The notes: a model not told the origin generated them from the sequence alone. A stretch of 64,000 nt of DNA from Bacteroidales bacterium (GCA_025210735.1 JAOARD010000041.1:57964-121963); one strand, 5' to 3'. Counted from the stretch's first letter, positions 36,596 through 46,266 are shown. Program-made: numbers and translations.

Positions 36596-38995
36596 TCACC
36601 ATCCAAAATTTATGCGGTAAAGAACCATAAAAAAGAATCCCTGCTGATATACATAATCTATCTTACCCTTTTTCTCATCAAAACTACGCGAATATACATT
36701 TCTGTGCCCTGTAAGATTCGTAATATCAAATGCCAGCTCTTGATTAAACTTATTACAGTTATTCCTTAACGCTACTCTAAAATCGAGCTTAAAATAGTCC
36801 TTCTCTCTATCTGCATAAGCTTTACTATCGTCATACTCCTCCTCGCCTTCCTCTATAGATGCTTTTAAATCTATATACTGATTTCGTTTACCTCCTGCCC
36901 ATGTAATCTTAGCATTTGCATTCAGTGAGTAACTATCGCTGATTTTATACTCATATCCTGCCAACAGATTTGTTGAAAAATTACCTGCAAAAGCGGTATT
37001 TCTCCATACATTATCGCTTCCTCTGTATCTTGAATCAAACAACGACCCTGTAAACAACATATACCAGTTATTATGCAGATACTTCTCAAATGTCAACTCT
37101 ACACCATAATTCCTGCCCTTTCCATTATTCACTAAACTATCGTTACGTTCAAGATGAAACTCTGCCCCCTGATTAAGTATCGATACATTTGAAGATTCTC
37201 TCTCAACAGGTACATTATACAGATACTGATAATATACCTCTGCCTTAAATCTGTAATTCTCATTAATAGGTTTATCATAACCCAGAACAAAATGATGAGC
37301 CTTGGTAAACTCCAGATCATTATTAGTCTGCGTATATCTGCCATTATCAAATGTCTCTACAAAATATGTTAACATTGGCTGCATTCTGCTGTGCATACCA
37401 TAGCCCAAACTAAGACTTGCCGAATTATTTAACTGATATTTTAACCCAACACGAGGCTCTACTGCATAACTGTTATTAAATGTAAACTGCTGATAATTCA
37501 GCCCTGTATTCATAGTAAGATTATTGTTGAACTTATGCTGCCAGTGAGTATATGCCTGCAATAGCCATAACCCTCTTTTTTTAATCCGTGTCTGGTATTC
37601 AAAATAGTCACCATCGTCAGACTCTATACTATCTTTAAAATTCACATAGGTATGTTTAACAGACATACCTACTGTAATTGAGTTACGTGAGTTATGCTTT
37701 AGCACATACTTTGTTGTAGCATTTATAATCTCCTCTATATTGTTCTCGCCATACCACGTATGTGTCTGCTTCTTCAGTACCGGATTTGCATCGGTACCCC
37801 CTACCCTGTTCATAAATACAGAATCAACCCTTGTATGAACTCTTGATGATGAAAAAGCAACCGCACTATTAATATACGACTTGTCATTAAGCAAAAGTTT
37901 GTGCGTAAGTCCGGATATAAACAGTCTGGTTCCGTTATATGTATCATCATCAGTAGATGTACTAAACTTCTCAGTTCCCGATGTATTATCAGACAGAATC
38001 TCTATATAACTATTTCCTGTTATCCCAAACAGAGCAAAGTTACCAAAACCCTTTGTTGGCAAATCAACCTTAGCAGTAAGATCTTTATACTCCGGCACAG
38101 CTCCTCCTGCAACCTTAAATCCTAAAGCATCCATAATCTCAAGAATAGAGTATCTGTACGATATCATATACGATCCGTTATAGTTCTTTGAGAAAGGTCC
38201 TTCTGTCATAACCTCAAAACCATTAAACCCTATCTGCCCCGTAAGTTCTGTTCTGCTGTTATTTCCTGCACGCATTTTCAGATCAAACACTCCCGATAGT
38301 GCATTGCTGTACTCTGCCGGAAATGCACCGGTAAAGAAATCGGAATTTGCAAGGGTTTTATTATTAAGTATGCTTATTGCACCCCCAGTTGTACCACTTG
38401 CACCCCAATGGTTTGGGTTTGCAACATCAACCCCCTCTAAACGCCACAACAGTCCTATTGGTGAGTTACCTCTGATAATTATATCGTTTCTGTCGTCGCC
38501 TGCACGCGATACCCCGGCGTAGTTTGCAGCCATACGTGCCGGATCGCCAAGACTACCGGCATACTTCTCTGTCTCCTCAACAGTAAACGATCTGGCACTA
38601 ACTGTTGCCATCTTATTTGCTGCTTCACCCTTCTTCCTGCCCAGTACCACAACCTCATTAATCTTAACAGCCTGTTCCTCCAACTCTATATTTAACACGG
38701 TCTGTTTACCTGAAACAACCGACATATTATTCAGCGTTACTGTTTTATATCCAAGGTAACTGATAACAATAGTGTATCTACCAACCTTAATGTTATCAAT
38801 CCTGAACTCACCATTAACATCGGTCATAGCTCCGGTTACAGGTTCAGTACCGCGTATTACAACATTTACTCCAATAAGTGGCTGATGGCTATCCTTATCA
38901 ATAATCTTACCTCGTATTGTCTGAACCATCTGCGCATTTGCAAGCAAAACACTCAGCAATAAAAGAAGTGTTAACAGGTTTTTTCTCATAAACAT
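36596..38995 (-). CDS. TonB-dependent outer-membrane receptor with CarboxypepD_reg-like N-terminus
   Basis: 799 residues. Signal peptide (LLTLLLLLSVLLANAQ), a carboxypeptidase-regulatory-like beta-sandwich (about 25-105; IRGKIIDKDSHQPLIGVNVVI, DVNGEFRIDNIKVGRYTIVISYLGY), a plug domain (about 120-240; SARSFTVEETEKYAGSLGDPARMAANYAGV, NDIIIRGNSPIGLLWRLEGV) and a 22-strand barrel (EPRVGLKYQLNNSASLSLGYGMHSRMQP, FMVLYRINFGW at the end). The form without a following SusD gene is usually a transporter for peptides, metals or cobamides, or a surface-assembly receptor. Substrate not known. Its upstream region holds the 21-bp array. Confidence 0.9.
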   Translation of the reverse strand: MFMRKNLLTLLLLLSVLLANAQMVQTIRGKIIDKDSHQPLIGVNVVIRGTEPVTGAMTDVNGEFRIDNIKVGRYTIVISYLGYKTVTLNNMSVVSGKQTVLNIELEEQAVKINEVVVLGRKKGEAANKMATVSARSFTVEETEKYAGSLGDPARMAANYAGVSRAGDDRNDIIIRGNSPIGLLWRLEGVDVANPNHWGASGTTGGAISILNNKTLANSDFFTGAFPAEYSNALSGVFDLKMRAGNNSRTELTGQIGFNGFEVMTEGPFSKNYNGSYMISYRYSILEIMDALGFKVAGGAVPEYKDLTAKVDLPTKGFGNFALFGITGNSYIEILSDNTSGTEKFSTSTDDDTYNGTRLFISGLTHKLLLNDKSYINSAVAFSSSRVHTRVDSVFMNRVGGTDANPVLKKQTHTWYGENNIEEIINATTKYVLKHNSRNSITVGMSVKHTYVNFKDSIESDDGDYFEYQTRIKKRGLWLLQAYTHWQHKFNNNLTMNTGLNYQQFTFNNSYAVEPRVGLKYQLNNSASLSLGYGMHSRMQPMLTYFVETFDNGRYTQTNNDLEFTKAHHFVLGYDKPINENYRFKAEVYYQYLYNVPVERESSNVSILNQGAEFHLERNDSLVNNGKGRNYGVELTFEKYLHNNWYMLFTGSLFDSRYRGSDNVWRNTAFAGNFSTNLLAGYEYKISDSYSLNANAKITWAGGKRNQYIDLKASIEEGEEEYDDSKAYADREKDYFKLDFRVALRNNCNKFNQELAFDITNLTGHRNVYSRSFDEKKGKIDYVYQQGFFFMVLYRINFGW

Positions 38996-39054
38996 CCTAT
39001 GTTTTAATACAATATAACACTTTTATAAGTAAGATCACACACATACATTAAACA

Positions 39055-39412
39055 GGTTTCCTGTCAAATTGCAACATCTTCCTGTTATTTAATATATCAT
39101 TCCTTTCATTATGGCATACCTCCCTGTTACATGGTCTTATAATCCTGTCGGTTTATAAACATCTCCTGTAATATAAACAACTAACCCTGTACAAAACAGT
39201 TGGCTTCCTGTTGTGCAAGGGAACAGATGTTTTGTGAAAGGAAGCCATGATTTAGTGACAGGGACGGGTTACTAACCGACAGGGAGACCTTATCGAGTGA
39301 CAGGAAAAGCTTACCTAATAACAGGATGAGCTCAACTAGTGACAGGAACAGAATAGTATACGACAGGGAGGGGTTACTTTGCAACAGGGAGCTGATAAAC
39401 TAAACCTGTATT
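39055..39412. repeat. helically phased array of a short motif at exact 21-bp spacing, inverted at its centre
   Basis: The core CCTGT starts at 39060, 39081, 39102 (CCTTT), 39123, 39144, 39165, 39186 and 39207. Its reverse complement ACAGG starts at 39216 (CAAGG), 39237 (AAAGG), 39258, 39279, 39300, 39321, 39342, 39363 and 39384, and one CCTGT at 39405 keeps the same phase. The extended consensus is GTGACAGGRA and its complement. The 16 bases between cores are unrelated to one another. Twenty-one bp is two helical turns, so all motifs face the same side of the DNA. The two arms are symmetric about 39213/39214. It fills most of the 596-bp gap between the divergent TonB receptor and S41 peptidase genes; the remaining bases (39413-39591) show nothing else. 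No family of repeats that I know fits. Confidence 0.9.
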
Positions 39413-39591
39413 ACACTTTTTATATCTCCTATTAAATTTGATAATAATAGCTGCAACTATTCAATTTTATCATCGTCCTTCAATAGAAGTTCTCAAGCGC
39501 ATTAACCAATACTTTGCATAGTAAAGAACTTACACTAATACAGATATAATTATAAATGCGACATATAACCTTTAAAAAATAGATATTATAT

Positions 39592-40824
39592 ATGAAGAGT
39601 TTAACTATTCTTTTATGCGTAGTTCTGTTATCAGTATCGCATCTTTTTGCCAAAGAAAAGGCTATACCTGAATTAAATACTGAACAGAAACTTGCCGATT
39701 TTGATAGTCTGTACTACACACTTAAGAGGGTATATCCGTATTTTGGTGTACTTAAGAGAAAAAATGATGTTGATTGGCTTGGTAATTATGAGCAGTATCG
39801 TGAGACGATAAAAAATTCTAAAAACGACAAAGAGTTTATTGCAAATATATCGGCAATAGTAAATGATCTGCACTGCGATCATGCAGATTTGATGCCTACC
39901 ACAGATTTTGACTACTTTTATAAACTCTACAAGAGGTACAGATTATTAAAACGCAGTATTAAACGTGGATATAAGGAGTTAAAGAATGAGAATGCGCGTA
40001 ATAATAATAAACACTGGACAAATCTGCTTAATAAGATACGTGAAGAGAAATATGGTAAAAAAGAGTCTTCATCGTCTGACTGGTACAACAAAAAGGTTAA
40101 CTCTCAGCTAACAATTACAAGCGACACTATTAATAAGATTGTATATATACACTTACCTAGCTTTGTAGATGAGCGCATATACAAGGATAAAGCCAGGCTT
40201 GACTCGTTCTTTACAAATATTAGCCAGTATAACAGGTTAATTATTGATATTCAGGGAAACACAGGAGGTAATGATTCATACTGGATAAAATATGTTGTTC
40301 CGTATCTGATAGAGAATGATGTAACTACAGAGAATATTATTGCTTACAGAAAAGACAGGATTTTTTATGAGTACTACAATACCCCTAAAAAAGAGCTGAC
40401 ATATAGTGATGTAAAACTAGACAACATGCCGGAAGAGCTTAAAGGCAATGATTATGGTTTTATGAAAAGAGAGATGGTTCTTTATCCTAAGAAAGTAAAA
40501 TCGAGATTTAAAGGCGATATATATCTGTTGGTTGATGAGTTGGTGTTTTCATCGTCAGAGGCTTTTGCAATATTCTGCAAACAGACAAAATTTGCAAAGG
40601 TAGTGGGTAAACAGACTGGTGGAGATGGAATTGGTTCTGAACCATTTCTTTTATGTTTACCAAATAGTGGTATTGTAATGCGATATACCGGAGAGATGGG
40701 ACTTAATTCGGACGGTAGTTCAAATGCTGAGTTATGTACAATGCCTGATGTTGAGCTTAAAGGTAAAGAGAGCGACGAGTGTTTATCTGAATTAATGAAG
40801 ATGATAAAAAACGGAGAGATATAG
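39592..40824 (+). CDS. S41-family (C-terminal processing type) secreted peptidase
   Basis: 410 residues. Signal peptide (LTILLCVVLLSVSHLFAK), an N-terminal helical domain (LADFDSLYYTLKRVYPYFGVLK) and an S41 peptidase domain (about 180-400) with LIIDIQGNTGGND, the catalytic Ser in VFSSSEAFAIF (near residue 322) and the Lys region KVVGKQTGGDGIGSEP. There is no recognisable PDZ domain, as in the short S41 proteins of Bacteroidota. Expected in the periplasm or on the surface; substrate unknown. Divergent from the TonB receptor, with the 21-bp array between them. Confidence 0.87.
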   Translation: MKSLTILLCVVLLSVSHLFAKEKAIPELNTEQKLADFDSLYYTLKRVYPYFGVLKRKNDVDWLGNYEQYRETIKNSKNDKEFIANISAIVNDLHCDHADLMPTTDFDYFYKLYKRYRLLKRSIKRGYKELKNENARNNNKHWTNLLNKIREEKYGKKESSSSDWYNKKVNSQLTITSDTINKIVYIHLPSFVDERIYKDKARLDSFFTNISQYNRLIIDIQGNTGGNDSYWIKYVVPYLIENDVTTENIIAYRKDRIFYEYYNTPKKELTYSDVKLDNMPEELKGNDYGFMKREMVLYPKKVKSRFKGDIYLLVDELVFSSSEAFAIFCKQTKFAKVVGKQTGGDGIGSEPFLLCLPNSGIVMRYTGEMGLNSDGSSNAELCTMPDVELKGKESDECLSELMKMIKNGEI

Positions 40825-40894
40825 ATGTCTGACAGTTCCAATTTATTGCAAGGTTGCTAAAAACAGTCTTGTTAATACAGATACAATAATAAAA

Positions 40895-40922
40895 CAGAAG
40901 CCTTATTTTAGTAAGGCTTCTG
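40895..40922. terminator. bidirectional terminator between the S41 peptidase and K+ channel genes
   Basis: Perfect 11-bp stem CAGAAGCCTTA / TAAGGCTTCTG, 6-base loop, between convergent stops at 40824 and 40949. Confidence 0.85.
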
Positions 40923-40948
40923 CTTTATATAATAATTAACAATGAGTA

Positions 40949-41746
40949 TTATAAGTTTCCGAATGGTCCCTGTTTTCTGTTAAAGTTGTATAAAACCGGA
41001 TATGAAAGTTGCAGATACTCCATATACATTACCCAGGTTTTAATTAACCCCTTATACACACGCATAATATCATGATGCAGATGCTCTTTATCTGATTCTG
41101 TAAGGTCATCTATGTTTAGTCTGTATGTAAACTCCTCATACAGATGAAATATATCTCTTATTAGCTCAGTAAGCTGTTCTCCTTCAAGCAGCATAGGGTT
41201 TTCTAACATACGCATAAGAAACTCCTTATTTGCTTTAATAAGATTGTATATCTCAGCAAAGTCGCATCTGTCAACACCGTACTCTATATTAAGCTGATTG
41301 ATATCCTTACTCAAATTTTTATAGTGTCTCTGTTTATACAGGTTATCAAAGTGCAGTGTTTTTCTGGTACTCTCAATGGTTATATCGTTCTTTTGTACAA
41401 TAGCAAGCAGTTTATTACCCAATTCACTAAACAGAAGTCCTAAAAGTATATGCACCTTCTTGTCGCGCTTTTTATCCTCCTCACGTTTAATAAATATCTC
41501 TGTTGCATTACCAATTACGCCCAAAAATGTTCCTACTCCTGCAACAATAAGTACTATTGCCATTATTTTACCAATATCCGATTGTGGAGATATATCGCCA
41601 TACCCAACAGTAGATACAGTAACAATGCTGTAGTATAGTGCATCAAATGCCGACAAATCTTCGGTTATCATAAATACTATTGTTGAACTTATAAGTACAA
41701 ACACAAATAGTATCAGATATATTCTTAATCGTACCTTCTCTAACAT
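40949..41746 (-). CDS. two-helix potassium channel
   Basis: 265 residues. Helix 1 about 6-26 (IYLILFVFVLISSTIVFMI), pore loop with the selectivity filter TVGYGD (about 46-51), helix 2 about 60-85 (IMAIVLIVAGVGTFLGVIG), then a 180-residue cytoplasmic region that is helical and charged and does not look like an RCK domain. Inner-membrane K+ conductance with an unusual C-terminal regulatory domain. It starts 2 bp after the stop of the HAD gene at 41749 and is probably co-translated with it. Confidence 0.87.
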   Translation of the reverse strand: MLEKVRLRIYLILFVFVLISSTIVFMITEDLSAFDALYYSIVTVSTVGYGDISPQSDIGKIMAIVLIVAGVGTFLGVIGNATEIFIKREEDKKRDKKVHILLGLLFSELGNKLLAIVQKNDITIESTRKTLHFDNLYKQRHYKNLSKDINQLNIEYGVDRCDFAEIYNLIKANKEFLMRMLENPMLLEGEQLTELIRDIFHLYEEFTYRLNIDDLTESDKEHLHHDIMRVYKGLIKTWVMYMEYLQLSYPVLYNFNRKQGPFGNL

Positions 41747-41748
41747 AT

Positions 41749-42414
41749 CTATGCTAATGATTTAAGAATATCTACTGCCTCTATAAGATTATTAACAACA
41801 CTATTGGCTATTCCAAATCCTTTATGGTTAATCTGATCGGGATGCGGAACTGCTATTGCAGCCATATTTGCAGCCTTTGCTGCTATTACTCCATTTACCG
41901 AATCTTCAAGCACTACACACTGCTCAGGTTTAACCCTAAGTTTAAAGGCTGTTGTAATAAATACACCCGGATGTGGCTTGCCATATATCTCCTCCTCTGC
42001 CGAGTATACAACATCAAATGAATCCTGAATATTCATACGTTCCGACACAGCATTTATAACACTGTACATAGCCGAGGATGCCAGAGCAACTTTATAACCA
42101 TAACTACGGCAATAGTTTATACACTCAATGGCACCTGTAAGAGCTTTACCCTGTTCTCTTATCAGTTTAATAACATTATCCAGAACTATCTTCTCCAGCT
42201 CAATATTATCTGCATCATTACAGTTTACCTGTCGGCTAACATTTGCCACAGCCTCATCTACACGGTTGCCTTTAACAACCTGTAGCATTTGTGTAGTTAC
42301 CTTGTATCCCTTACTCATGTAGGCCTTTATCATTGCCTCTTCCCACAATGGCTCTGAGTCAATAAGCAGGCCATCCATATCAAAAATTACAGCTTTTATC
42401 TCCAAAACTTTCAT
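41749..42414 (-). CDS. HAD-superfamily sugar-phosphate phosphatase (HxpB/beta-PGM-like)
   Basis: About 221 residues from MKVLEIKAVIFDMDG; the upstream TTG would add 15 unrelated residues. Motif I FDMDGLLIDSEPLW, cap domain, motif II ALASSA, motif III Lys in EEIYGKPHPGVF, motif IV CVVLEDSVNGVIAAKAANM. The DMDGLLIDSEPLW and LEDSVNG patterns are close to Escherichia coli HxpB (hexitol/2-deoxyglucose-6-phosphatase). Cytoplasmic. First gene of a two-gene operon with the K+ channel. Confidence 0.87.
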   Translation of the reverse strand: MKVLEIKAVIFDMDGLLIDSEPLWEEAMIKAYMSKGYKVTTQMLQVVKGNRVDEAVANVSRQVNCNDADNIELEKIVLDNVIKLIREQGKALTGAIECINYCRSYGYKVALASSAMYSVINAVSERMNIQDSFDVVYSAEEEIYGKPHPGVFITTAFKLRVKPEQCVVLEDSVNGVIAAKAANMAAIAVPHPDQINHKGFGIANSVVNNLIEAVDILKSLA

Positions 42415-42491
42415 CAAAATTAGATTGCAAAAATACAAACAGAAGTAATAGACAAACAATTATTTAGTAGTTTTGTATAAATATTTTTATC

Positions 42492-43034
42492 ATGCAACAA
42501 ACAGCTATTGAAAAAAAGGAGCTACGTAAAAAGGTTAAGCTTTTAAAGGGCAATTATTCTACACAACAGAAGAGAGATTTGTCTGAGATAATACTACACA
42601 AACTAGAGGTTGACAACAGGTTTATTAATTCAAATATTGTGATGTTATACTGGTCTATGGACGATGAGGTATTTACACACAACTTTGTAGAGAAATATTA
42701 TGGTAAAAAGAGAATAATTCTGCCTGTTGTTGATGGAGATAATCTTCTGCTTAAGGAGTATAAAGGAAAAGAGTGTTTGGTTGCAGGAGACAAATATGGT
42801 ATTCTTGAGCCAGACGGCCCTGTATTTGAAACGCCAGAGTTGATTGATCTTATTGTTGTTCCGGGTGTTGCTTTTGATAAGGATAATAACCGCATGGGAA
42901 GAGGAAAAGCCTATTACGATAAATTTTTAAGAACATCAGATGCCTCAAAGATTGGAATCTGCTTTAATTTTCAGTATTTTGAATCTGTTCCGACAGATAT
43001 TTATGATATAAAGATGGATTGTGTTATTTGCTAA
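42492..43034 (+). CDS. 5-formyltetrahydrofolate cyclo-ligase
   Basis: 180 residues. Family motifs: an N-terminal basic helix (KKELRKKVKLLKG), YWSMDDEVFT in the substrate region, LIVVPGVAFDKDNNRMGRGKAYYDKFL (the ATP-binding GRGxGYYD-type loop, here GRGKAYYD) and a C-terminal DCVIC. Converts 5-formyl-THF to 5,10-methenyl-THF with ATP hydrolysis. Length is normal for the family. The next gene starts 11 bp later on the same strand. Confidence 0.92.
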   Translation: MQQTAIEKKELRKKVKLLKGNYSTQQKRDLSEIILHKLEVDNRFINSNIVMLYWSMDDEVFTHNFVEKYYGKKRIILPVVDGDNLLLKEYKGKECLVAGDKYGILEPDGPVFETPELIDLIVVPGVAFDKDNNRMGRGKAYYDKFLRTSDASKIGICFNFQYFESVPTDIYDIKMDCVIC

Positions 43035-43045
43035 AAACCCGGATT

Positions 43046-46000
43046 ATGATTATTGAGAGAAAAGATAGGTTGAGATTGGTGGGTATTGTTGCATTGGTGA
43101 TAATATTTCCGGCACTTGTTCTGTTTAACAATACTGCAAAACAGAGAAGAGAGAGGTTTAACAATAAACTTATTCAGGAAGTTCTGAAACAGTCGTGTTT
43201 ACATCAGTCAAACATGATTGCCTCTAATAAAGAGCTTGAAGCCAAATCGTCAGCATTTATAATTTTCTCTGATATAGGTCAATTAATTGGTGAGAAGAAG
43301 AGATCTGACTATAATGAAGCTATATATGATTTCTATCTTTTTAATGGTGTAAAAACAGAAGATGATGTTGATGTATCGTTATATAATCATGATGCCAAAC
43401 TAATGATAAGGCATGGTGCATCAAACAATAATAGTATAGATCAGGTAGCAGGTTACCTGTCTAAACATCCAAATACAAAATCTGGATGGATATATAGCCG
43501 CGGAAAGATTAAGTATTGTGTTGCAATGCCAATATTCTACAATGATCGTTTCAGCGGAATATTAACTTCCAGTTCTGCCAGATATAATCCTATATCATCA
43601 TTTCTTGAGAAGGACTCAACTCTGTTTGGTGCATTCTATATAAACCGACAGATAAGAGCTCTTGACAGCACTAAGAATCCTTCTATATCTAATCGCAGAT
43701 TCGATATTATTACAACAGAAAACAATAGCATATTCAGAGAGTATCTGATTAAACACCCCGATTTGCCAAGGTTTACAACCATAAGCGTAAACAATAATAG
43801 TTTCCTTATTCATAAAACACGACCTCTGTTGTCGCCATCGGGGTTACCAATTGGTGGTGTTTTATATGCAAAAGATATTACTGTTGATGTAGATAACGTA
43901 AATGCATCGCTTATGTATCTTGCTATTATTTTTGTGGCAGGGTTCTTATTTATACTTATTGTAGCATACTTCTTTACCAATGCCATACTGTTTAAAGCTT
44001 TTAATCTTGATAAAAGAATAGAGAAACGTTTGAGTAAGATGTCTGGCAAAACAATTGATGAGACTCTTATTATAAATCAGGTGTTTGATTCATCGCTGGC
44101 AGGTATGAGGCTGATTGATGCCGATCTTAATGTATTAAAATGCAATTCAGCATATAATAAGATTTTTAATCTGCCTAAGAAGACAAAAAAGCAGGTTAAA
44201 TGTTCTGATATTATTAAGTGTAAAAAGTGTACAGCTGAAAAGTGTTTTGTTCACAAGGCCATGAAGAGTCTTGATCATAAAATTGAGGAGGCTTACTATA
44301 AAAAACCTAATGGTGAGGAGGCTGTTGTTTTACGCAGTATATATCCTCTGTACGGAAAAATGGGTGAGTTTATCGGAGTTATTGAGAGTGTTATAGACAG
44401 AGGTGAACTTAAACAGACAGAGGAGTATCTGCAACGATCAAAAGATCAGTTTGCTCTGTTTATGGATTATCTTCCTTTAGGTGTATTTATTAAGGATAAT
44501 ACAAGTCGTATTAAATATCAGAACACATTCTTTAAGCATTTCTTTGGCGAGGATAACTATGGTAAATACCCATCGCAGATATTCAATAAAGATGATGCTG
44601 AGACAATTCTTGAAGAGGACAGACATGTTATGACCGGAGAGACAGTTGTTGTTGAAGCAAACAGAACTGATTTCAAGGGTAAAGATCATGTTATGTTAAT
44701 GCATAAATTCCGTTTTAAAGGGGTTAATAATGAATATCTGATTGGAGGTATAGCTCTTGATATAACAAAAAGAAAGAGAGCCGAGGAGCACCTTAAAATG
44801 CTTACAAATGCTTTTAGGGTATCGCATGTACCAATGATTGTTCTTGATGAGAAAGGTGTGGTTAAATCTGTTAACCCTGCATTTATAAAAACATCAAGGG
44901 TATCGGCTATACAGTACATGGGAAAACACTTTAGCGAGTATATCGATAAAAAGAGATCAGCAGACGATTTTGAGGATATGTGGAATCAGCTGTATGATAA
45001 GAAACGCTGGGAAGGAAAACTATACTTCTTTAATCAGGTAAATGAAGATACAAAAGATATGAACCTTATTATTAATCCTGTACTTAACGAGGGAAATAAG
45101 ATAAATGGTTTTATTGTATCTGAAGAGAAGCAGGTATGTCCGGATAGTAAAGATAAAGAGAGTGTATTCAGCAAGATAATTGAATCAATTGCACCTGACA
45201 GGTTTAGCAAGTTTGCAGCCAGATCTAAATCGTTACTTAACAATATTGTAACCTCATCTGATCTGCTAATTAACTCTGTTCCGTTCTCTGATGATTATGC
45301 TCATATAAAACAGAATTTATCTAAATCGTCCAAGGATCTGAAGGTTATATTTAACGATATTGAGACCGGATATAAGCTTAAGAATAAAAAGAGTAAACTA
45401 CCTTTCACATATGGCGATATGGGCGATACTATATCTGATATAATGAGTGAAATGAACAACGGGCATGGTAACAATATCAGAATTAGTTTTCAGAATAATA
45501 TAGATGTAAGGCACACTATACTTAATGAGAAATCGGATATAATTATACAGATATGGCTTAAGCTTCTGTTTAATTCATTTACTCATACAACCGAAGGGTT
45601 TATTGACTCAGGAATATCTGTAACGCCTGAGAATGATATTCTTGTTTATGTCATTGACTCTGGTGCAGGTATAAGTACAAGCGAGCAGGGTAAGGTTTTT
45701 GAAAACAGGATGGGTGTTAACAACGATGCTATAGTATTTCAGGAGCTTACTCTGGGCGATGCAAAGTGTATTGTTGAGGAGTTAGGTGGCAGATTATGGT
45801 ACAACTCCGTTCTTAATGAGGGATCATCGTTCTTTTTCTCGTTACCTGCAGAGAAGATTATATATGACGGTAGCATTAATAATATTGACTGGAGCGAAAA
45901 GACGGTTATTCTGGCAGAGGATATTCATGCAAACTTTATGGTTGTAGATGATTATCTGTCTGACACAAATATTAATCTTATATGGGCTAAAAGTGGTGAT

Positions 46001-46255
46001 GAGGTTCTGGAGATGCTGAATAACGATTATGATCCTGATTTGATTCTTATGGATATAAAGATGCCGGGTACAAATGGTATAAAGGTGTCAAACATTATTA
46101 AGGATATGAACAGGCGTATTCCGGTAGTTGGTCACACAGCTTATAGTTACGACTATGATAACGATACGGCTGTTGAAAACGGAATGATGGAGCTTATGGA
46201 GAAACCTTTTAACAAAGAGGATTTAATAAAGGTCTTCCGCAAGTATCTGAACTAA
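43046..46255 (+). CDS. hybrid sensor with three PAS domains, degenerate kinase core and intact receiver
   Basis: About 1069 residues from the ATG at 43046; a TTG 27 bases upstream is less likely. Helix about 8-28, periplasmic sensor, second helix about 285-315, PAS1 (about 345-455) with a cysteine cluster (CSDIIKCKKCTAEKCF), PAS2 (about 460-575), PAS3 (about 580-690). In the dimerisation region (RFSKFAARSKSLLNNIVTSSDLL) there is no His where SHEIRTP is expected. The ATP lid keeps LLFNSF and DSGAGIS, but the G2 box is replaced by LTLGDAKCIV. The receiver (about 950-1068) keeps acidic AED, LILMDIKMPG with the phospho-acceptor Asp, GHTAY and the Lys in EKPF. Probably a pseudokinase whose receiver is phosphorylated by another kinase. 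Confidence 0.82.
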   Translation: MIIERKDRLRLVGIVALVIIFPALVLFNNTAKQRRERFNNKLIQEVLKQSCLHQSNMIASNKELEAKSSAFIIFSDIGQLIGEKKRSDYNEAIYDFYLFNGVKTEDDVDVSLYNHDAKLMIRHGASNNNSIDQVAGYLSKHPNTKSGWIYSRGKIKYCVAMPIFYNDRFSGILTSSSARYNPISSFLEKDSTLFGAFYINRQIRALDSTKNPSISNRRFDIITTENNSIFREYLIKHPDLPRFTTISVNNNSFLIHKTRPLLSPSGLPIGGVLYAKDITVDVDNVNASLMYLAIIFVAGFLFILIVAYFFTNAILFKAFNLDKRIEKRLSKMSGKTIDETLIINQVFDSSLAGMRLIDADLNVLKCNSAYNKIFNLPKKTKKQVKCSDIIKCKKCTAEKCFVHKAMKSLDHKIEEAYYKKPNGEEAVVLRSIYPLYGKMGEFIGVIESVIDRGELKQTEEYLQRSKDQFALFMDYLPLGVFIKDNTSRIKYQNTFFKHFFGEDNYGKYPSQIFNKDDAETILEEDRHVMTGETVVVEANRTDFKGKDHVMLMHKFRFKGVNNEYLIGGIALDITKRKRAEEHLKMLTNAFRVSHVPMIVLDEKGVVKSVNPAFIKTSRVSAIQYMGKHFSEYIDKKRSADDFEDMWNQLYDKKRWEGKLYFFNQVNEDTKDMNLIINPVLNEGNKINGFIVSEEKQVCPDSKDKESVFSKIIESIAPDRFSKFAARSKSLLNNIVTSSDLLINSVPFSDDYAHIKQNLSKSSKDLKVIFNDIETGYKLKNKKSKLPFTYGDMGDTISDIMSEMNNGHGNNIRISFQNNIDVRHTILNEKSDIIIQIWLKLLFNSFTHTTEGFIDSGISVTPENDILVYVIDSGAGISTSEQGKVFENRMGVNNDAIVFQELTLGDAKCIVEELGGRLWYNSVLNEGSSFFFSLPAEKIIYDGSINNIDWSEKTVILAEDIHANFMVVDDYLSDTNINLIWAKSGDEVLEMLNNDYDPDLILMDIKMPGTNGIKVSNIIKDMNRRIPVVGHTAYSYDYDNDTAVENGMMELMEKPFNKEDLIKVFRKYLN

Positions 46256-46266
46256 TAAGATAAAAC

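Noticed and set aside
39181..39384. 67-residue minus-strand reading frame with a Ser-Leu-Ser heptad
   Set aside because: The repeat follows from the 21-bp DNA period; the motif changes strand at the array centre, there is no sensible start context, and no homology was recognised.
39055..39412. CRISPR-like array of evenly spaced repeats
   Set aside because: The conserved part is only 5-10 bp, spacing is 21 bp in total, half the copies are inverted and no cas gene is present.
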